64,000 nucleotides of DNA from Bos javanicus (GCF_032452875.1 NC_083869.1:81214501-81278500), one strand, 5' to 3'; shown: positions 11,575 through 23,929, counted from the stretch's first letter. Notes: generated by a model not told the origin, from the sequence alone. Translations and numbers: made by a program.

Positions 11575-11870
11575 CATGTGTTCATGCCAATTATTTCCAA
11601 TTACAATTTACCAACACAGTGTTTATTCTAGTTTTCTTTCTTCCTGTAAGTGTGCCTCCCTTGTTGAAGAGTGAAAAGCTCTTTTTAATGTATTCACTTA
11701 TTATTAGAATCCTCCCTGTATATAACCTCGTTTCCATTATCAGTGTTGCCTCCATGTCCCCTTGCACAGATGCTATTGTCAGCTCTGTTCAGGCTCCCCT
11801 ACCCTACCCCGAGTCCACACCCATCCCCTTCCCCACATGAATCTCCACTTTGTGGAAGTTACTATGTAGA
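11575..11870. mobile_element. Old L1M-type tract, continuation
   Basis: Continues the L1M-like sequence of 9735-11220 ('ccaacacagtgtttattctag', 'cagctctgttcaggctcccc'). It contains the right arm of the inverted repeat in what appears to be its original context. Confidence 0.5.
11696..11790. repeat. Right arm of 95-bp inverted repeat
   Basis: Partner of 11222-11316. The flanks outside the two arms do not match each other, so the duplicated segment is exactly 95 bp. Confidence 0.95.
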
Positions 11871-11881
11871 TTGTTGAAATG

Positions 11882-12377
11882 ACAACAAAGGATTTAGAGT
11901 ATTACATACACTTAATTGATAAAGCAGGGTAGGGTTTGAGAGAACTAATTAGAATTTTGAAAGAAGCGCTACTGTGGGTTAAATGCTATCAAACACTGTT
12001 GCATACTATATAGAAATCATTTGTGAAAGGAAGAGTCAATAAATATAACAAACTTCATTGTCTTGTTTTAAGAAACTGACCCAACCACCTCAACCCTCAG
12101 CAAACACCACTCTGATACGTTAGTAGCTGCCAACATCGAACTAAGACCCTCCACCACCAAAAACATTATGACTAGCTGAAGGCTCAGATGATGGTTAGCA
12201 TTTTTTAGCAATAAAGTATTGCTATTAAATACTTAATAGACTACCATGTATTAATAGTATAAACATAACTTTTATGTATACTAGGAAGCCAAAAAATCTG
12301 TGAGACTTGTTTTATTGTGATATTAGCCTTATTGGTGTGATCTGGAACTGAATCTACAGTATTTTGGACATGTCTAT
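11882..12377 (+). mobile_element. Tigger1 (pogo/mariner) DNA-transposon remnant
   Basis: Matches the 3' portion of Tigger1 as I know it. Landmarks are 'gataaagcagggtagggttt', 'tactgtgggttaaatgctat', 'gaaaggaagagtcaat', 'acctcaaccctcagcaa', 'gaaggctcagatgatggtta', 'taatagactac' and 'tattgtgatattagcc', ending near the terminal inverted repeat. It contains the decayed end of the transposase region and the 3' UTR. The 5' half is absent. Confidence 0.88.
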
Positions 12378-12379
12378 AT

Positions 12380-13410
12380 TAACATTGTCCAAAACATGGT
12401 GATAACTTCTACTTTAAGCAGCTTATTTCCACTGCTAAACTGGCAACTTTCCAATAACTGTAAGGATTTAAATTTTGAAAAATGGAGGCAAGGTTGTTGA
12501 AAGAAGGAGTAAAATAATATCTACTCTAAAGTTGCATGAGTTTTTAATATTATACATATTTGAAGGACATTTCTGATCCCTTCTTTCTCTTTTCCTCATT
12601 GCTTTGCTTAGCTGAGCTATAATAATCTTATTCTCACAATACATTTTTTGGAGATATACAGATCAAAGACCTGAGTTTAGTCTTTACTCAGTGATTATAT
12701 GAGGTTGAAAATCTACTTTCATATTTAAATATTGATCTATTAATCTATGAAAGTGTATGAGATGTACATTTAGTGTTTCAAAGTGCTTCCCCAGTATAAA
12801 ATGTTTCACTTCAGAGACCAATGACCTGAATTTTAAAGGTATATTAAGCCTTTTAAATTATCCATTATTATTATTTATTTACACTCTTCAGTCACTTTTG
12901 AAGTGTACATATTGGATTTCATGGTCAGTTTTTAGCACTTTTATCAATAGCATTCTTATTCAGTTGAGCTTTTATTCTGGTCAGTTTTTCTTTGACCTAA
13001 GAAAGTGGAATATTTCCAATGAGTATGCCAAAGAGTCCTCAAAAATTAACATTTTTGAGCCCTATATCCCCAGATTATATTTTACTTTGCAAGTTGCACA
13101 TTAGTATGACTTGGATTTGGAAATACATGATGAAATTCATAAAAAAAAAAGGCCCTGAGCAAGAGGAATAGAAAGCACAGATATAATAACATTGAGGGAA
13201 AGAAGCCACACATAAGAAGCTATACCTTGTGATTGCGTTTATAATATGTACAAATACAGGTAAAGCTAATCTATGCATTGGTTATAGGATCATATAGACT
13301 GTGACTGGAGAGGAGCAAAAGGAAGCTCCTTGGAGTGCAGGTAGATTTTTATTTTTCATTCTGAATTCTGATTGCAAACTTCAACAAACTGCATTTACAG
13401 TGTCTATATT
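12380..13410. other. Unassigned AT-rich sequence
   Basis: No gene or family recognised. A 115-residue frame at 12757-13104 is low-complexity and hydrophobic with no family motif, so I treat it as chance. A 10-A run lies at 13141-13150. Confidence 0.4.
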
Positions 13411-13418
13411 GGTGTTTG

Positions 13419-13645
13419 GACTTCCTCCATGGCTCAGCAGTAAAGAATCTGCCTGAAATGCAGGAGATGCATGGAGATGCTTATTTGATCCCTGGGTCGG
13501 GAAGATCACCTGGAGGAGGGCATAGCAACCCACTCCAGAATTCTTGCCTGGAGAATCCCACGGACAGAGGAGTCTGGCAGGCTACAGTCCATAGGGTCAC
13601 AAAGAGTTAGACGCAACCGAAGCCTCTGAGGACACACACATACTT
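13419..13645 (+). mobile_element. Bov-tA SINE
   Basis: Full SINE with head (cttcctccatggctcagcag) and body (ggagaatcccacggacagag), then a CA-rich tail. 'gtttgg' occurs on both sides (13413-13418 and about 13648) as a weak target duplication. Confidence 0.9.
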
Positions 13646-13649
13646 AAGT

Positions 13650-14487
13650 TTGGCATGTTATCCTTCAATAAGATCTTAAAAAAAACCCCTATGTCCATGT
13701 TTAACAACACAGGGGCAAGTTTTCACTTGGATATTATCAGGTGTTTATCAAGTTTGTATTTCTACTAAAATATAAAAAGTATGGTTAGTGGCTACATCTC
13801 TGAGAAGAAAGAATTTTGCCAAGGTTCTTGCAGAACTTGTGAGTCATCCATTAAGATATATTTCTTGGGGCTAACAACTCAGTAAAGTCTGAGGTGAATT
13901 TCTAGCAAAGTCATTTGTCATTTTCAAGTCAGCATGGTTTTGGCACCTGCTTGTCAACAAAGACTGCCACTGTTGGAAACTCACTTTTAGCAAAGTTGTC
14001 TGCTTCTGACCAAATGGATTATGATATGGCAGAAAAAGTCAGTGAAATTGTCCTGGCCATATCAGTAATCAGTACAGGTGGCTGACTCAACAGTTTCATG
14101 ATTGATATGACTTGTTAATTCTATAGTTTGTAGACAGACTATGGCAGGCAATATTGTCTGGTCACACTAGCTTACAAGAATGCATCTTCTATAAGTGTGT
14201 TCAAATTCAGCTTGGACTTGCATTCTAGATATTCTAGATGTTTATCTTTTAGTGAGGCATATTTGTCCCTTAGATCTGATTCATGTTTTTTTCTGTTGTT
14301 GATGGTGGTGATGATTTTTTGTTTCTTCTTTTTTTTTTTAAGGTTTATTTTTCAGAAATTAGAGATAACATCCTTATGGATTTTATCATCTTTCATATTA
14401 GCTCTCAATACAAAATGACATGCTTAACAGCTACAATGATTTCATCCAGTTTTCTCTGGAACAATTTGTGTTTGAACTGGTAGATAT
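13650..14487. other. Unassigned sequence
   Basis: No repeat family recognised. The moderately complex stretch 13800-14170 could be conserved non-coding sequence. Confidence 0.35.
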
Positions 14488-14498
14488 GTGATGCCCTA

Positions 14499-14768
14499 CT
14501 GCTGCTGCTAAATCGCTTCAGTCATGTTCCACTCTGTGCGACCCCATAAACAGCAGCCCACCAGGCTCCTCTGTCCCTCGGGTTCTCCAGGCAAAAATAC
14601 TGGAGTGGGTTGTCCCAACGCATGAAAGTGAAAAGTGAAAAGTGAAACTGAAGTCACTCAGTCATGTCCAACTCTTAGTGACCCCATGAACTGTAGCCTA
14701 CCAGGCTCGTCCATCCGTGGGATTTTCCAGGCAAGAGTACTGGAGTGGATTACCATTTCCTTCTCCAG
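14499..14768 (-). mobile_element. Bov-A2 SINE (dimeric)
   Basis: Two Bov-A monomers joined in antisense by a 'gaaagtgaaaagtgaaaagtg' linker (14624-14644). It starts with the (ctg)n-type tail, complementary to gacttagcagcagcag. Perfect TSD gtgatgcccta at 14488-14498 and 14768-14778, sharing one edge base. Confidence 0.93.
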
Positions 14769-14779
14769 TGATGCCCTAA

Positions 14780-15910
14780 GGTACTGCTAAATATGGCTAA
14801 TGTTGAATTGTCTCTCATTTCACTTTCTCTCTTGTGCATATATGTAAAATAAAATTGCACATAAAAACTGGGCAGCAGAATAGCTTTTCATAAAAATAAT
14901 CAAGGTAGGCATCTGGTGAAGACATGTGTTCAATTGTTTTGTTCAGCTTATTTAGACCTCAGCATCCTTAACATTTCTGTAAGTAATTTTCTAGTCTTTA
15001 TAAAGCAAATTCAAGTTGGGTTGTATATACCTCCAAAAATAACTTAGAAAAATTTTCAGTAACTATCTTCTATTTCTTAATGTATTTAGTTGTGTTGTTT
15101 TCATGTTCACTCCTAATTAAGGATAAAATTTTAAGAGGTTATTTTCATGTTACCATTGGTCAATATGCTGTTCTATTGAATTACGTTGTGCAACATAAAT
15201 ATTACGTGTTATTAGAAAGTGGAGAACTGCCTTTATCATTAGAGCTCCTAAGGAGTAGCTGTAAGTGATCATTTTTCAATGCTTGATAAATCTTCAAAGT
15301 TTTCTATGTTTCTGTTTAACTCAGCTATAATTAACACCAGAATTGCCTACCACGAGTAAGAATTTGGATTTATTTTTTTAATCTAATAGAGAAATAAATT
15401 TTGCTTCCAGAGGGATCACGAGATGGGAAAGTAGATAGAGATTCACTTTTAAGTTACTGGAAATATGCAATGTTCTGAATACTAGCAAATATTAGTTGAG
15501 GTATTTTACATGGTTTGGTTATTCAGTTTAAATCTGAGCTGTGTCTTGTATTATACCTGTTGTTGGTGTGCATTGTTTCTGAAATTCAAAAATAAGTTGT
15601 TTAGTGAGTAAACAAATGCATAAATAAACATTTACATTTTATCCAATATTTTACCTTTGAGTAATATATCAGTCTAATTCTGGAAGGAAATAGAGGCTAT
15701 GCTCAAGCTGAATTCTTTGAATAACAGTTTGAGAAAGGGAATGTTAAAAAAAAAAAGAAAAGAAAACAGGCAGAGTATAGGGACATCTCAAGGGATACTT
15801 GACAATTTCAAGGCTAATCATCAAACTTAGGCCTGAAAGAAGTAGAGAAGGAAGCAGTAATAAAAACTAGATAGAAAGATCTCATAGAAAGGGCTGCCTC
15901 AAGTATAACC
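14780..15910. other. Unassigned AT-rich sequence
   Basis: No gene or repeat family recognised in about 1.1 kb. Only short A-runs (for example near 15748) stand out. Confidence 0.4.
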
Positions 15911-15911
15911 C

Positions 15912-16131
15912 TGCATGTGTGCATGCATGCTCTGTCACTTCATTATGTCCAACTCTTTGCACCCCTATGGACTGTAGCCCACCAGGCTCCTCAGTCCATG
16001 GGATTCTCCAGGCATGAATATCCAGGATTGGGTTATCATGCCCTCCTCTAGGGAATCTTCCCAATCCAAGGATCGAACCTACATCTCTTGCACTGCGGGC
16101 AGATTCTTTACCACTGGGCCGCCAGGGAAGC
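15912..16131 (-). mobile_element. Bov-tA SINE
   Basis: Complete antisense SINE ending with ccgccagggaagcccaagc. An imperfect flanking duplication (caagtataa / caagctataa) is visible at about 15900 and 16132. Confidence 0.9.
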
Positions 16132-16134
16132 CCA

Positions 16135-16615
16135 AGCTATAATCTTAACTAGAGACAATTTAACAGGGGAGAGGCAAGTGTGTGAAGTGGAAACACTGGG
16201 AACTCCCTCTCTTGTCTTCCTTAGATCTCTTGCTTCATGTCCTCTTTAGATGAGCACAACCAGAAGCCAGAGCCCACCGATACTTGTTCATAGAGTTCAG
16301 CCCCCCAGACACATGGCTGGCTAGAGTGTCATGAAAGGGACAAACAGAAGCACTCTAACTCTATCATAGTGCTTCTGGGAACTTTCTTACACTTTTCCTT
16401 ATGCATATTATTTAGAGTTACTTTAGGATGAGTATCAAGAGGTGAACTTAGTAGATTTATCCTACTACACCAAATAATACAAAATTGTTATCTACACCTG
16501 AGACCTGTGATCCAATCTTATTAAAATGGGGATAAACAGACATTATCTTCCTCAATATATAAGGAAATAGAATTCCCACACCAACATCCATGAAATAGTC
16601 TTGCTAGTGATGTTA
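16135..16615. other. Unassigned sequence
   Basis: Mixed-composition sequence, possibly an older part of the L1M tail that follows. No gene recognised. Confidence 0.35.
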
Positions 16616-16619
16616 AATT

Positions 16620-16929
16620 TCAACCTAAAAATGATCAGTTTGCGAGAACATAATGTTCACGAGAATGAATGACATGGGGAACAAGTTACAGAATCCTAAG
16701 AGACCATCCAATCAAATACAGAATGTGGGACATTCTATAGGACAAATGACCCAGTCTTTTCCAACACACCAAATACAAGGCAATAAAAAGGAAGGAAAGA
16801 GCATCTTATAACCTTTAAAAGACCTCGGAGACATGAGCACTGAATGCAATATGTAGATGTAAGTTGAACTTAATCCAAACCTGCAACAATGACAATGATA
16901 TTATTAAAAAAATATTACTAAGGGCAAGA
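16620..16929 (+). mobile_element. Old L1M 3' UTR, part 1
   Basis: Resembles the L1M 3' UTR ('agagaccatccaatcaaatacagaatgtgggacattctataggacaaatgaccc' region at about 16700-16755, then 'gagcactgaatgcaatatgtag'). It resumes after the nested BovB at about 18410, so the BovB inserted into this element. Confidence 0.7.
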
Positions 16930-16930
16930 A

Positions 16931-18384
16931 TTCAGTTCAGTTCAGTTCCTCAGCAGTGTCTAACTCTGTGTCCCCATGGACTGCAATAGGCCAGGCTTCC
17001 CTGTCCATCACCAACCCCGGAGGTTACTCAAACTCATGTCTATCAAGTCAGTGATACCATCCAACTACCTCGTCTTCTGTCGACACCTTCTCCTCCTGCC
17101 TTCAATATTTCCCAGGATGAGGGTCTGTCCCAGTGAGTCAGTTCCTGCATCAGGTGGCCAAAGTGTTTGAGCTTTAGCTTTAGCATCAGTCCTTCCAATG
17201 AATATTAAGGACCGATTTCCTTTAGGATTGACTGCTTTGATCTCCTTGCAGTCCAGGGAACTATCAAGAGTCTTCTCCAACACCACAGTTCAAAAGCATC
17301 AATTATTCAGTGCTCAGCTATCTTTATGGTTCAACTCTCACATCCATACATGACTACTGGAAAGAACATAGATTGACTACATGGACCTTTGTCAGTAAAG
17401 TAATGTATCTGCTTGTTAATATGCTGTCTAGGTTGGTCATAGCTTTTCTTCCAAGGAGCATGGGTCTTTTAATTTCATGCCTGCAGTCACCATCTACAGT
17501 GATTTTGAAGCCCAAGAAAATAAAGTCTGTCACTGTTTCCATAGTTTCCCCATCTATTGGCCATGAAGTGATGGGACCAGATGCCATGATCTTTGTTTTT
17601 TGAACGTTGAGTTTTAAACCAGCTTTTCACACCCCTCTTTCATTTTCATCAGGAGGCTCTTTAGTTCCTCTTTGCTTTGTGCCATAAGGGTGGTGTCATC
17701 GGCATATCTGAGGTTACTGATATTTCTCCCTGCAATCTTGACTCCAACTTGTGCTTCATCCAGCCTGACATTTCTCAGGGTGTACTCTGCATATAAGTTA
17801 AATAAGCAGGGTAACAATATACAGCTTTGATATACTTCTTTCACAGTTAGGAACCAGTCCATTGTTCCATGTCCTGTTCTAATTGTTGCTTCTTGACCTG
17901 CATACAGATTTCTCAGGAGGCAGGTAAGTGGTCTGATACTCCCATCTCTTTAAGAATTTTCCACACTTTGCTATGATCCACACAGTCAAAGGTTTTAGCA
18001 TAATTGGTGAAGCAGAAGTAGATGATGTTTTTCTGGAATTCTCTTGCTTTTTCTATGATCCAATGGATGTTGGAAATTTGATCTCTGGTTCCTCTGCCTT
18101 TTCTGAGCCCAGGTTGAACCTTTGGAAGTTCTCGGTTCATGTACTGTTGAAGCCTCACCTGGAGAATTTTGAGCATTAATTTGCTAACATGTGAGATGAG
18201 TACAATTGTGTGGTAGTCTTAACATTCTTTGGCATTGCCTTTCTTTGGGATTGAGTGAAAACTGGCCTTTTCCAGTCCTGTGGCCACTGCTGAGTTTTCC
18301 AAATTTGCTGGCATATTGAGTACAGGACTTTAACATCATCATCTTTTAGGATTTGAAATAGCTCAGGTGGAATTCCATCACCCA
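16931..18384 (-). mobile_element. BovB LINE, 5'-truncated, older type
   Basis: About 1.45 kb of antisense BovB covering most of the RT domain to the (TTCAG)n tail at 16931-16948. The YADD catalytic motif is visible in the frame 17614-17862. The reading frame is broken into at least four pieces (17065-17286, 17354-17587, 17614-17862, 17913-18176), so it is a pseudogene. It shares variants with the copy at 43221 ('ggtcatagctt.tcttccaaggagca', 'ccaatgaatatt') that the other copies lack, which suggests an older subfamily. It is nested in an L1M 3' UTR. Confidence 0.95.
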
Positions 18385-18407
18385 GCTGCTTGTTTTTTAA
18401 GTGGGTT

Positions 18408-18685
18408 TTATAAATACACAAGTTAATAAGAGATAGATACAAAAGCATTTAACAGATAAAAGAATAACAGTTGTATGATTTTCTTTAAAGCAATCCATTG
18501 AACAAACAAGCAAGCAAAAAGTGAGGGGGCTGGAGGAGTAGCAGAAGGTAAATGGTGTAAATAAATCTGACAAAATGTTGCTAATCATGGAAATCAAGTA
18601 AAGTGTACATGGAGATTAATCATATAATTCTCTCCACTTTTATCTATTTGATAATTTTCATTAAAAGTCTTAAAGTAACAGTTAA
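18408..18685 (+). mobile_element. Old L1M 3' UTR, part 2
   Basis: Typical L1M terminus: 'ggaggagtagcagaaggtaaatggtg', 'gacaaaatgttgctaatcatgg', 'catggagattaatcatataattctctccacttttatctattt' split over 18540-18650, then 'ataattttcattaaaagt'. It continues the element at 16620-16929. Confidence 0.75.
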
Positions 18686-18859
18686 TTAAAATGACTAGGA
18701 AAAGAATCAAGCTGATTTATTCTCACATTAGCAGAATATGTGTGTTCTCATTGCCTTTCACCCTCCCCTTACGTACTATTCTAAGGTATGTTTATTTTAG
18801 TGAACCTAAATTATTTCTTAATAGTTTAATACTATCTAATTTTTCTCTAAATTTTTATT

Positions 18860-19200
18860 TCCCTGGATAATAATGAGGCTAAGTATTCATGTATTTACTG
18901 TATTTACTCAGTTCATTTTCCTCCTGTGTGAATTGTTTACATAATATCCATTTGATTTACTTTTCCTTAATAATGTCTAATTAATTTTTATACATTTGTG
19001 TATTGCTTGGTAGTTATATTCACTGCAAATATCCTGCTTCAGTTCAATACCTGTTTTTTTTTACGTCATTAATGTTTTTTACACATGATTTTTTCAAGAA
19101 ATGACATTTTCAATATTTTATAAGAAAAAAAAATCCCCAAATATATTTTATGCTATTTTTTCTAATATTTATAGTTTTATATCTAGACTTTATTTTATAT
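18860..19200 (-). mobile_element. Old L1 ORF2/3' region, antisense, part 1
   Basis: Resembles the antisense C-terminal ORF2 region of L1 ('aatgaggctaagtattcatg', 'attgtttacataatatcc'). It appears to continue on the far side of the BovB at 19206-19890. Confidence 0.5.
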
Positions 19201-19205
19201 AAAAT

Positions 19206-19890
19206 AACATTGAGAAAACTAAGATCATTGCATCTGGTCCCATCACTTCATGGGAAATAGATGGGGAAACAGTGGAAACAGTGTCAGACTGTATTTTTTG
19301 GGGCTCCGAAATCACTGCAGATTGTGATTGCAGCCATGAAATTAAAAGACGCTTACTCCTTGGAAGGAAAGTTATGACCAACCTAGATAGCATATTCAAA
19401 AGCAGAGACATTACTTTGCCAACAAAGGTTCGTCTAGTCAAGGCTATGGTTTTGCCTGTGGTCATGTATGAATGTGAGAGTTGGACTGTGAAGAAAGCTG
19501 AGCACCGAAGAATTGATGCATTTAAACTGTGGTATTGGAGAAGACTCTTGAGAGTCCCTTGGACTGCAAGGAGATCCAACCAGTCCATTCTAAAGGAGAT
19601 CAGTCCTGGGTGTTCTTTGGAAGGGCTGATGCTAAAGCTGAAACTCCAATGCTTTGGCCACCTCATGTGAAGAGTTGACTCATTGGAAAGACTCTGATGC
19701 TGGGAAGGATTGGGGGCAGCAGGAGAAGGGGACGACAGAGGATGAGATGGCTGGATGGCATCACCAACTCGATGGATGTGAGTTTGGGTGAACTCCAGGA
19801 GCTGGTGATGGACAGTGAGGCTTGGCATGCTGCAATTCATGGGGTCGCAAAGAGTCGGACATGACTGAGCGACTGACTGAACTGATGAGG
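19206..19890 (+). mobile_element. BovB LINE 3' fragment
   Basis: Sense-strand BovB 3' 0.7 kb, from 'aacattgagaaaac' to the terminal 'gagcgactgactgaactga'. The frame 19272-19670 encodes the C-terminal region after the RT core, containing MYECESWTVKKAEHRRIDAF. The frame stops at 19668-19670, where GCG has become TGA in 'cctcatgtgaagag'. The variant is PGCSLEG. It is nested in antisense L1. Confidence 0.95.
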
Positions 19891-19899
19891 TGAAAATCT

Positions 19900-21065
19900 A
19901 TATTTTTTCCACAAAAGTATAATCCATCATCTAGTTTACAGCGTTATTCACACTACCCTACTGATTTGCAACATGACTTCCTCTATGTACAGATTTCAAA
20001 ATCATGTGTGAGTCTGCTTCTAGATCCTGTTCCATTAGAGTACTTGTACATTTCTGTGAAGTTATTATATACTGAATTACTATAGCTTTAGCATAAGACA
20101 ATGTAAACAATGTGCACATTTCCTGAACAATTTTCTTCTTCTTTAAAATTGTCTTGTATATTCATGTCTCTTATCTTTTCTTATAAACTTTAAAGCCAAA
20201 TTGTCAAGTTCCATAAAACAGTCACTGATATTTTGTGTGTGGATTCAAAGGCTCACTGTTACGTGGAAGACAAAGTTTCCCAGAATAATTTATAAATTCA
20301 ATGCAAGTGTAATCAGACATGTGTCTCTCTTAATATATTCAAGTTTCTTCTATGATCATCAGTAAAGATTTATAATTTTCTCCATGAAGAGTTTTACATT
20401 TCCCTAGGTTTGCTTGAAAAACACCTTACATTTTTATTGCCATTGTGAGTGCAATTTTGATATAATATTTCATTTGTTTTAGTACATGTGTAAGACTATG
20501 ATTAATTCGCATTCTTACATAGTCTGTTAGACTTTTTTATTAACTGTAGTTTTTTACAGTATTTTTTGGTATTTTCTAGGTAAAATGACGTTAGCTCTTA
20601 AATGCATCAACAGTTTTATTTTTCCCGTTTTTTACTTCCCTCCCCTTCCCAATCCTTATTTTGCTGTGCTGGTTAGTACTTCCAGAACAAGGTGAAAATT
20701 GTAATTAATATATTATTTTTCTTCCCAGTTGAAATGCTGATGCTTCTAAAGTTTTATCAGTAAATATAATAATGTTTAATCTAGTTTATGTTGGTATCAT
20801 TTTAGTTTCTGTTCATATGCTTAACAGTTTAGGGGAATCACTTTTTCAAATTTTCTAACTGTCTATATTAGGAATAAGTGTAAAATTTTGTCAAATTTTT
20901 TTGGATATATTAAAAGAATTATCTTATTTTTCTTCATTCATAATATGGTGATTTTTAAATTTTTTTCATATGATGTTTTTAGATTGATCACTTTGGTTAG
21001 CTTCAATATAGACAACTAAAATAATAATAAACATCTGTTAAATTTTATATGCTGTTATTTTTGCC
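19900..21065 (-). mobile_element. Old L1 ORF2 region, antisense, part 2
   Basis: Antisense L1 ORF2-like tract. Recognisable segments are 'aattttctccatgaagagttttacatttcc', 'ttattgccattgtgagtgcaatttt' (about 20430-20460), 'ggttagtacttccagaac' (20672-20689) and 'atgacgttagctctta' (20586-20601). It is highly decayed with no long frame. Confidence 0.6.
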
Positions 21066-21094
21066 TAACATTTTTTTTTCATGTGAAATGGAAG

Positions 21095-21306
21095 TTTTAT
21101 TTATTTATTTTTAAATTTTATTTTATTTTTAAGCTTTACAATATTGTATTAGTTTTGCCCAACATCAAAATGAATCTGCCACAGGTATACCCATGCTCCC
21201 CAACCTGAACCCTTCTCCCTCCTCCCTCCCCATACCCTCCCTCTGGGCCGTCCCAGTGCACCAGCCCCAAGCATCCAGCATTGTGCATCGAACCTGGGCT
21301 GGCACT
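21095..21306 (-). mobile_element. Bovine-type L1 3' terminus, antisense
   Basis: Complement of the young L1 3' UTR seen at 4140-4345: 'tattgtattagttttgcc', 'gaatctgccacaggtatac', the C-rich run, and 'gggccgtcccagtgcaccagcc'. It is about 0.2 kb long, heavily 5'-truncated and little diverged from the copy at 3485. Confidence 0.93.
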
Positions 21307-21309
21307 TTT

Positions 21310-21675
21310 TAATTGAATTTAAATATTATCTATTTTTAAAAATTTCTCTGTACTTTGTTTCTTTAATTTTTGCTCTTTGAGTGTCTCTTGATTTTCTGTT
21401 GAATACTAGATACTTTTTGATAACATATTAACAACTCTAGATTTGTTTCTTATCTCTGTCTAACCTAAGTTGTTGCTATTTCTTTGTTTATAAACTTGCC
21501 TAGACTAAATCTGTGATGTTGGTCTCCCTACTAACATTGTGGCCATTGATCTCTGCTCAAATTTTTGGTTGTTTTTATTTCTAAGCTAGAGTTCCTGGGC
21601 TTGCATAGGTTAGAGGTCATCCACCTTTGGCTAGAGTTAGTGCTCAAAAATTTCAAGCCAATAAAGCTTCAACCC
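21310..21675. other. Unassigned sequence
   Basis: Possibly an old transposon fragment ('ctagactaaatctgtgatgttggtctccc'), but I cannot name the family. The frame at 21565-21768 is BovB fused to chance sequence. Confidence 0.3.
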
Positions 21676-21679
21676 TCAG

Positions 21680-22284
21680 CTTTATTTTTCTGGGCTCCAA
21701 AATCACCACAGATGGTGACTGCAGCCATAAAATTAAAAGATGCTTATTCCTTGGAAGGAAAGTTATGACCAACCTAGATAGCATATTCAAAAGCAGAGAC
21801 ATTACTTTGCCAACAAAGGTTCCTCTAGTCAAGGCTATGGTTTTTCCTGTGATCATGTATGGATGTGAGAGTTGGACTGTGAAGAAGGCTGAGCGCTGAA
21901 GAATTGATGCTTTTGAACTGTGGTGTTGGAGAAGACTCTTGAGAGTCCCTTGGACTGCAAGGAGATCCAACCAGTCCATTCTAAAGGAGATCAGCCCTGG
22001 GATTTCTTTGGAAAGAATGATGCTAAAGCTGAAACTCCAGTACTTTGGCCACCTCATGCGAAGAGTTGACTCATTGGAAAAGCCTCTGATGCTGGGAGGG
22101 ATTGGGAGCAGGAGAAGAAGGGGACGACAGAGGATGAAATGGCTGGATGGCATCACTGACTCGATGGATGTGAGTCTGAGTGAACTCTGCTAGTTGATGA
22201 TGGACAGGGAGGCCTGGCGTGCTGTGATTCATGGGGTCACAAAGAGTCGGACACGACTGAGCGACTGATCTGATCTGATCTGAG
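21680..22284 (+). mobile_element. BovB LINE 3' fragment, GATCT-tail type
   Basis: Sense BovB 3' 0.6 kb, from 'ctttatttttctgggctcc' to the (TGATC)n tail 'gactgatctgatctgatctg' at 22265-22283. The frame 21627-21899 stops at 21897-21899 ('gagcgctgaag'). The later frame reads PGISLER. It is 5'-truncated and dead. Confidence 0.95.
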
Positions 22285-22454
22285 GGTGTGTTCAAATTTC
22301 AGGTCATTTTCAAATCTCCCTTGACTCTTCCCTGTTCACTTGTATTAACCTGCCACCCCCTCTCCCCTAAAGTACTGTAGATATGTATGGGTGCAGTGTG
22401 TCCTTCCTGATCACTTCTGCTCATGCGCATAACCTTTGGTAGATGACATGTATG

Positions 22455-22645
22455 GGCTGTGCTTAGTTGCTCAGTCCTGTCGGACTCTTTGTGACCATGT
22501 GGGCTGTAACCCACCAGGCTCCTTTGTCCAAACAAGATTACTGGAGTGGGTTGCCATGCCCTCCTCCAGGGTATCTTCCCAAACCAGGTCTCCTACATTG
22601 CAGGCAGATTCTTTACCACCATCTGAGCTGCCAGAGAAGCCCCTT
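22455..22645 (-). mobile_element. Bov-tA SINE
   Basis: Antisense SINE from 'cttagttgctcagtcctgtcgg' to the head 'ctgccagagaagccc'. The tRNA-like part is shortened. Confidence 0.88.
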
Positions 22646-22649
22646 GGGT

Positions 22650-23925
22650 ATACAGCAAATTAATTTTGCTGTTTATGACTATTTCATCTCACTGGAACTC
22701 TCTGTTAAATATCCTGTTAGACTGATGGTGCTCCTTGCTTGCTTGCTACTGAATCACCACCTTGACAACAAAAATCTCGTGAATCCTCTTCCAGTAGCAG
22801 CAACAAAGGTGCCAGTTTTCATGGTTTGCCATGGCTATGCATTCATGGAAAGGCCTGATGACAGAACTCAGTTGCAGATAGGGAGAAAGGGAAGCAGCCT
22901 AGGAAAATAATGCCATATACCTTCACTGTTCTTTCTTGGAGTTCATTAATAAATGTGTTTTTCAGGAATAATCACTTCTCAGTTTGTCAGATACATTTGG
23001 TCAAATTCCAGAGTGCTCATGAAATTGTTGGTTTGGAATATTTTGTCCCACTTGATAGTTATTTTTTAGCAGGTGAAGTTGCCAACCTCATTACTCCATC
23101 ATAGTGGAAAGTCAGAACTCTATTATACTTTTTTATGTTCTATGATTTATAGGACCATCTAATTTGCCCAGTGATCACACCCTTTGAGTTATTCATAAGT
23201 GTTTCAAAAGCCCTTGAGGTCTGAATACTTTACTTTCAGAGCCCTTTCATTGTGATTCCCCGAACCAGCAAAATGCTTTATTGTCCCCTAAATGGTTTGT
23301 ATTTTCAGTGTGGATTTGGCCTGTATTTGCTCTTTCCTGGCCAAGTCAGGGTCTTCTTTTGGGTAAATTAAATTTACTTTATCGATTTACCAGCTTTTAG
23401 TGGACTTGAGATATTGCTCAGAAAATTATTTTATCTTAAATTTATTCCACCATATTAATAAATTCATAATTCTCAACTAGCAACTCTGCTTCTGCCACTG
23501 CTGTTCCACATATTTTGTATGGTCTTGCTTTTAATATATGAATTTATAGATAACAAACATGGACTTGGCTTTACTGACATATTTATTTAGCTATCTGTAA
23601 TGTTTCCTTGTCCCATTCCCATTTTTTGCTTCTATCTTGATACTAACATATAATTTACTATTGATATTATTTCAGTCTCCAGATTTGCATTGCAGTAGTT
23701 TTTCTTTTCATGAACAAATGATTCCTATGTAAAATTTCAGGTAAGCAGTAACTTCACAAGAGTGTGTGGCAGATTATTATTAAGTAATAAGTGACAAGGA
23801 AAATGACTCTGAGATTCCTGGTGATAGTAAATATCAGCTACTATCTTACCCTGATGCTGGTTTCATTGATCTTAAGGGATAATGTGAAGAGAGCATAGCT
23901 CTTGGTCTTTAACTACTTATATATA
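22650..23925. other. Unassigned sequence
   Basis: About 1.3 kb matching no family I recognise. Short frames (22467-22910, 22910-23104) partly overlap the SINE and have no family motif. Confidence 0.35.
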
Positions 23926-23929
23926 TATC

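Noticed and set aside
12060..12180. Complex, less AT-rich stretch considered as a conserved exon
   Set aside because: It matches Tigger1 3' sequence in order on both sides.
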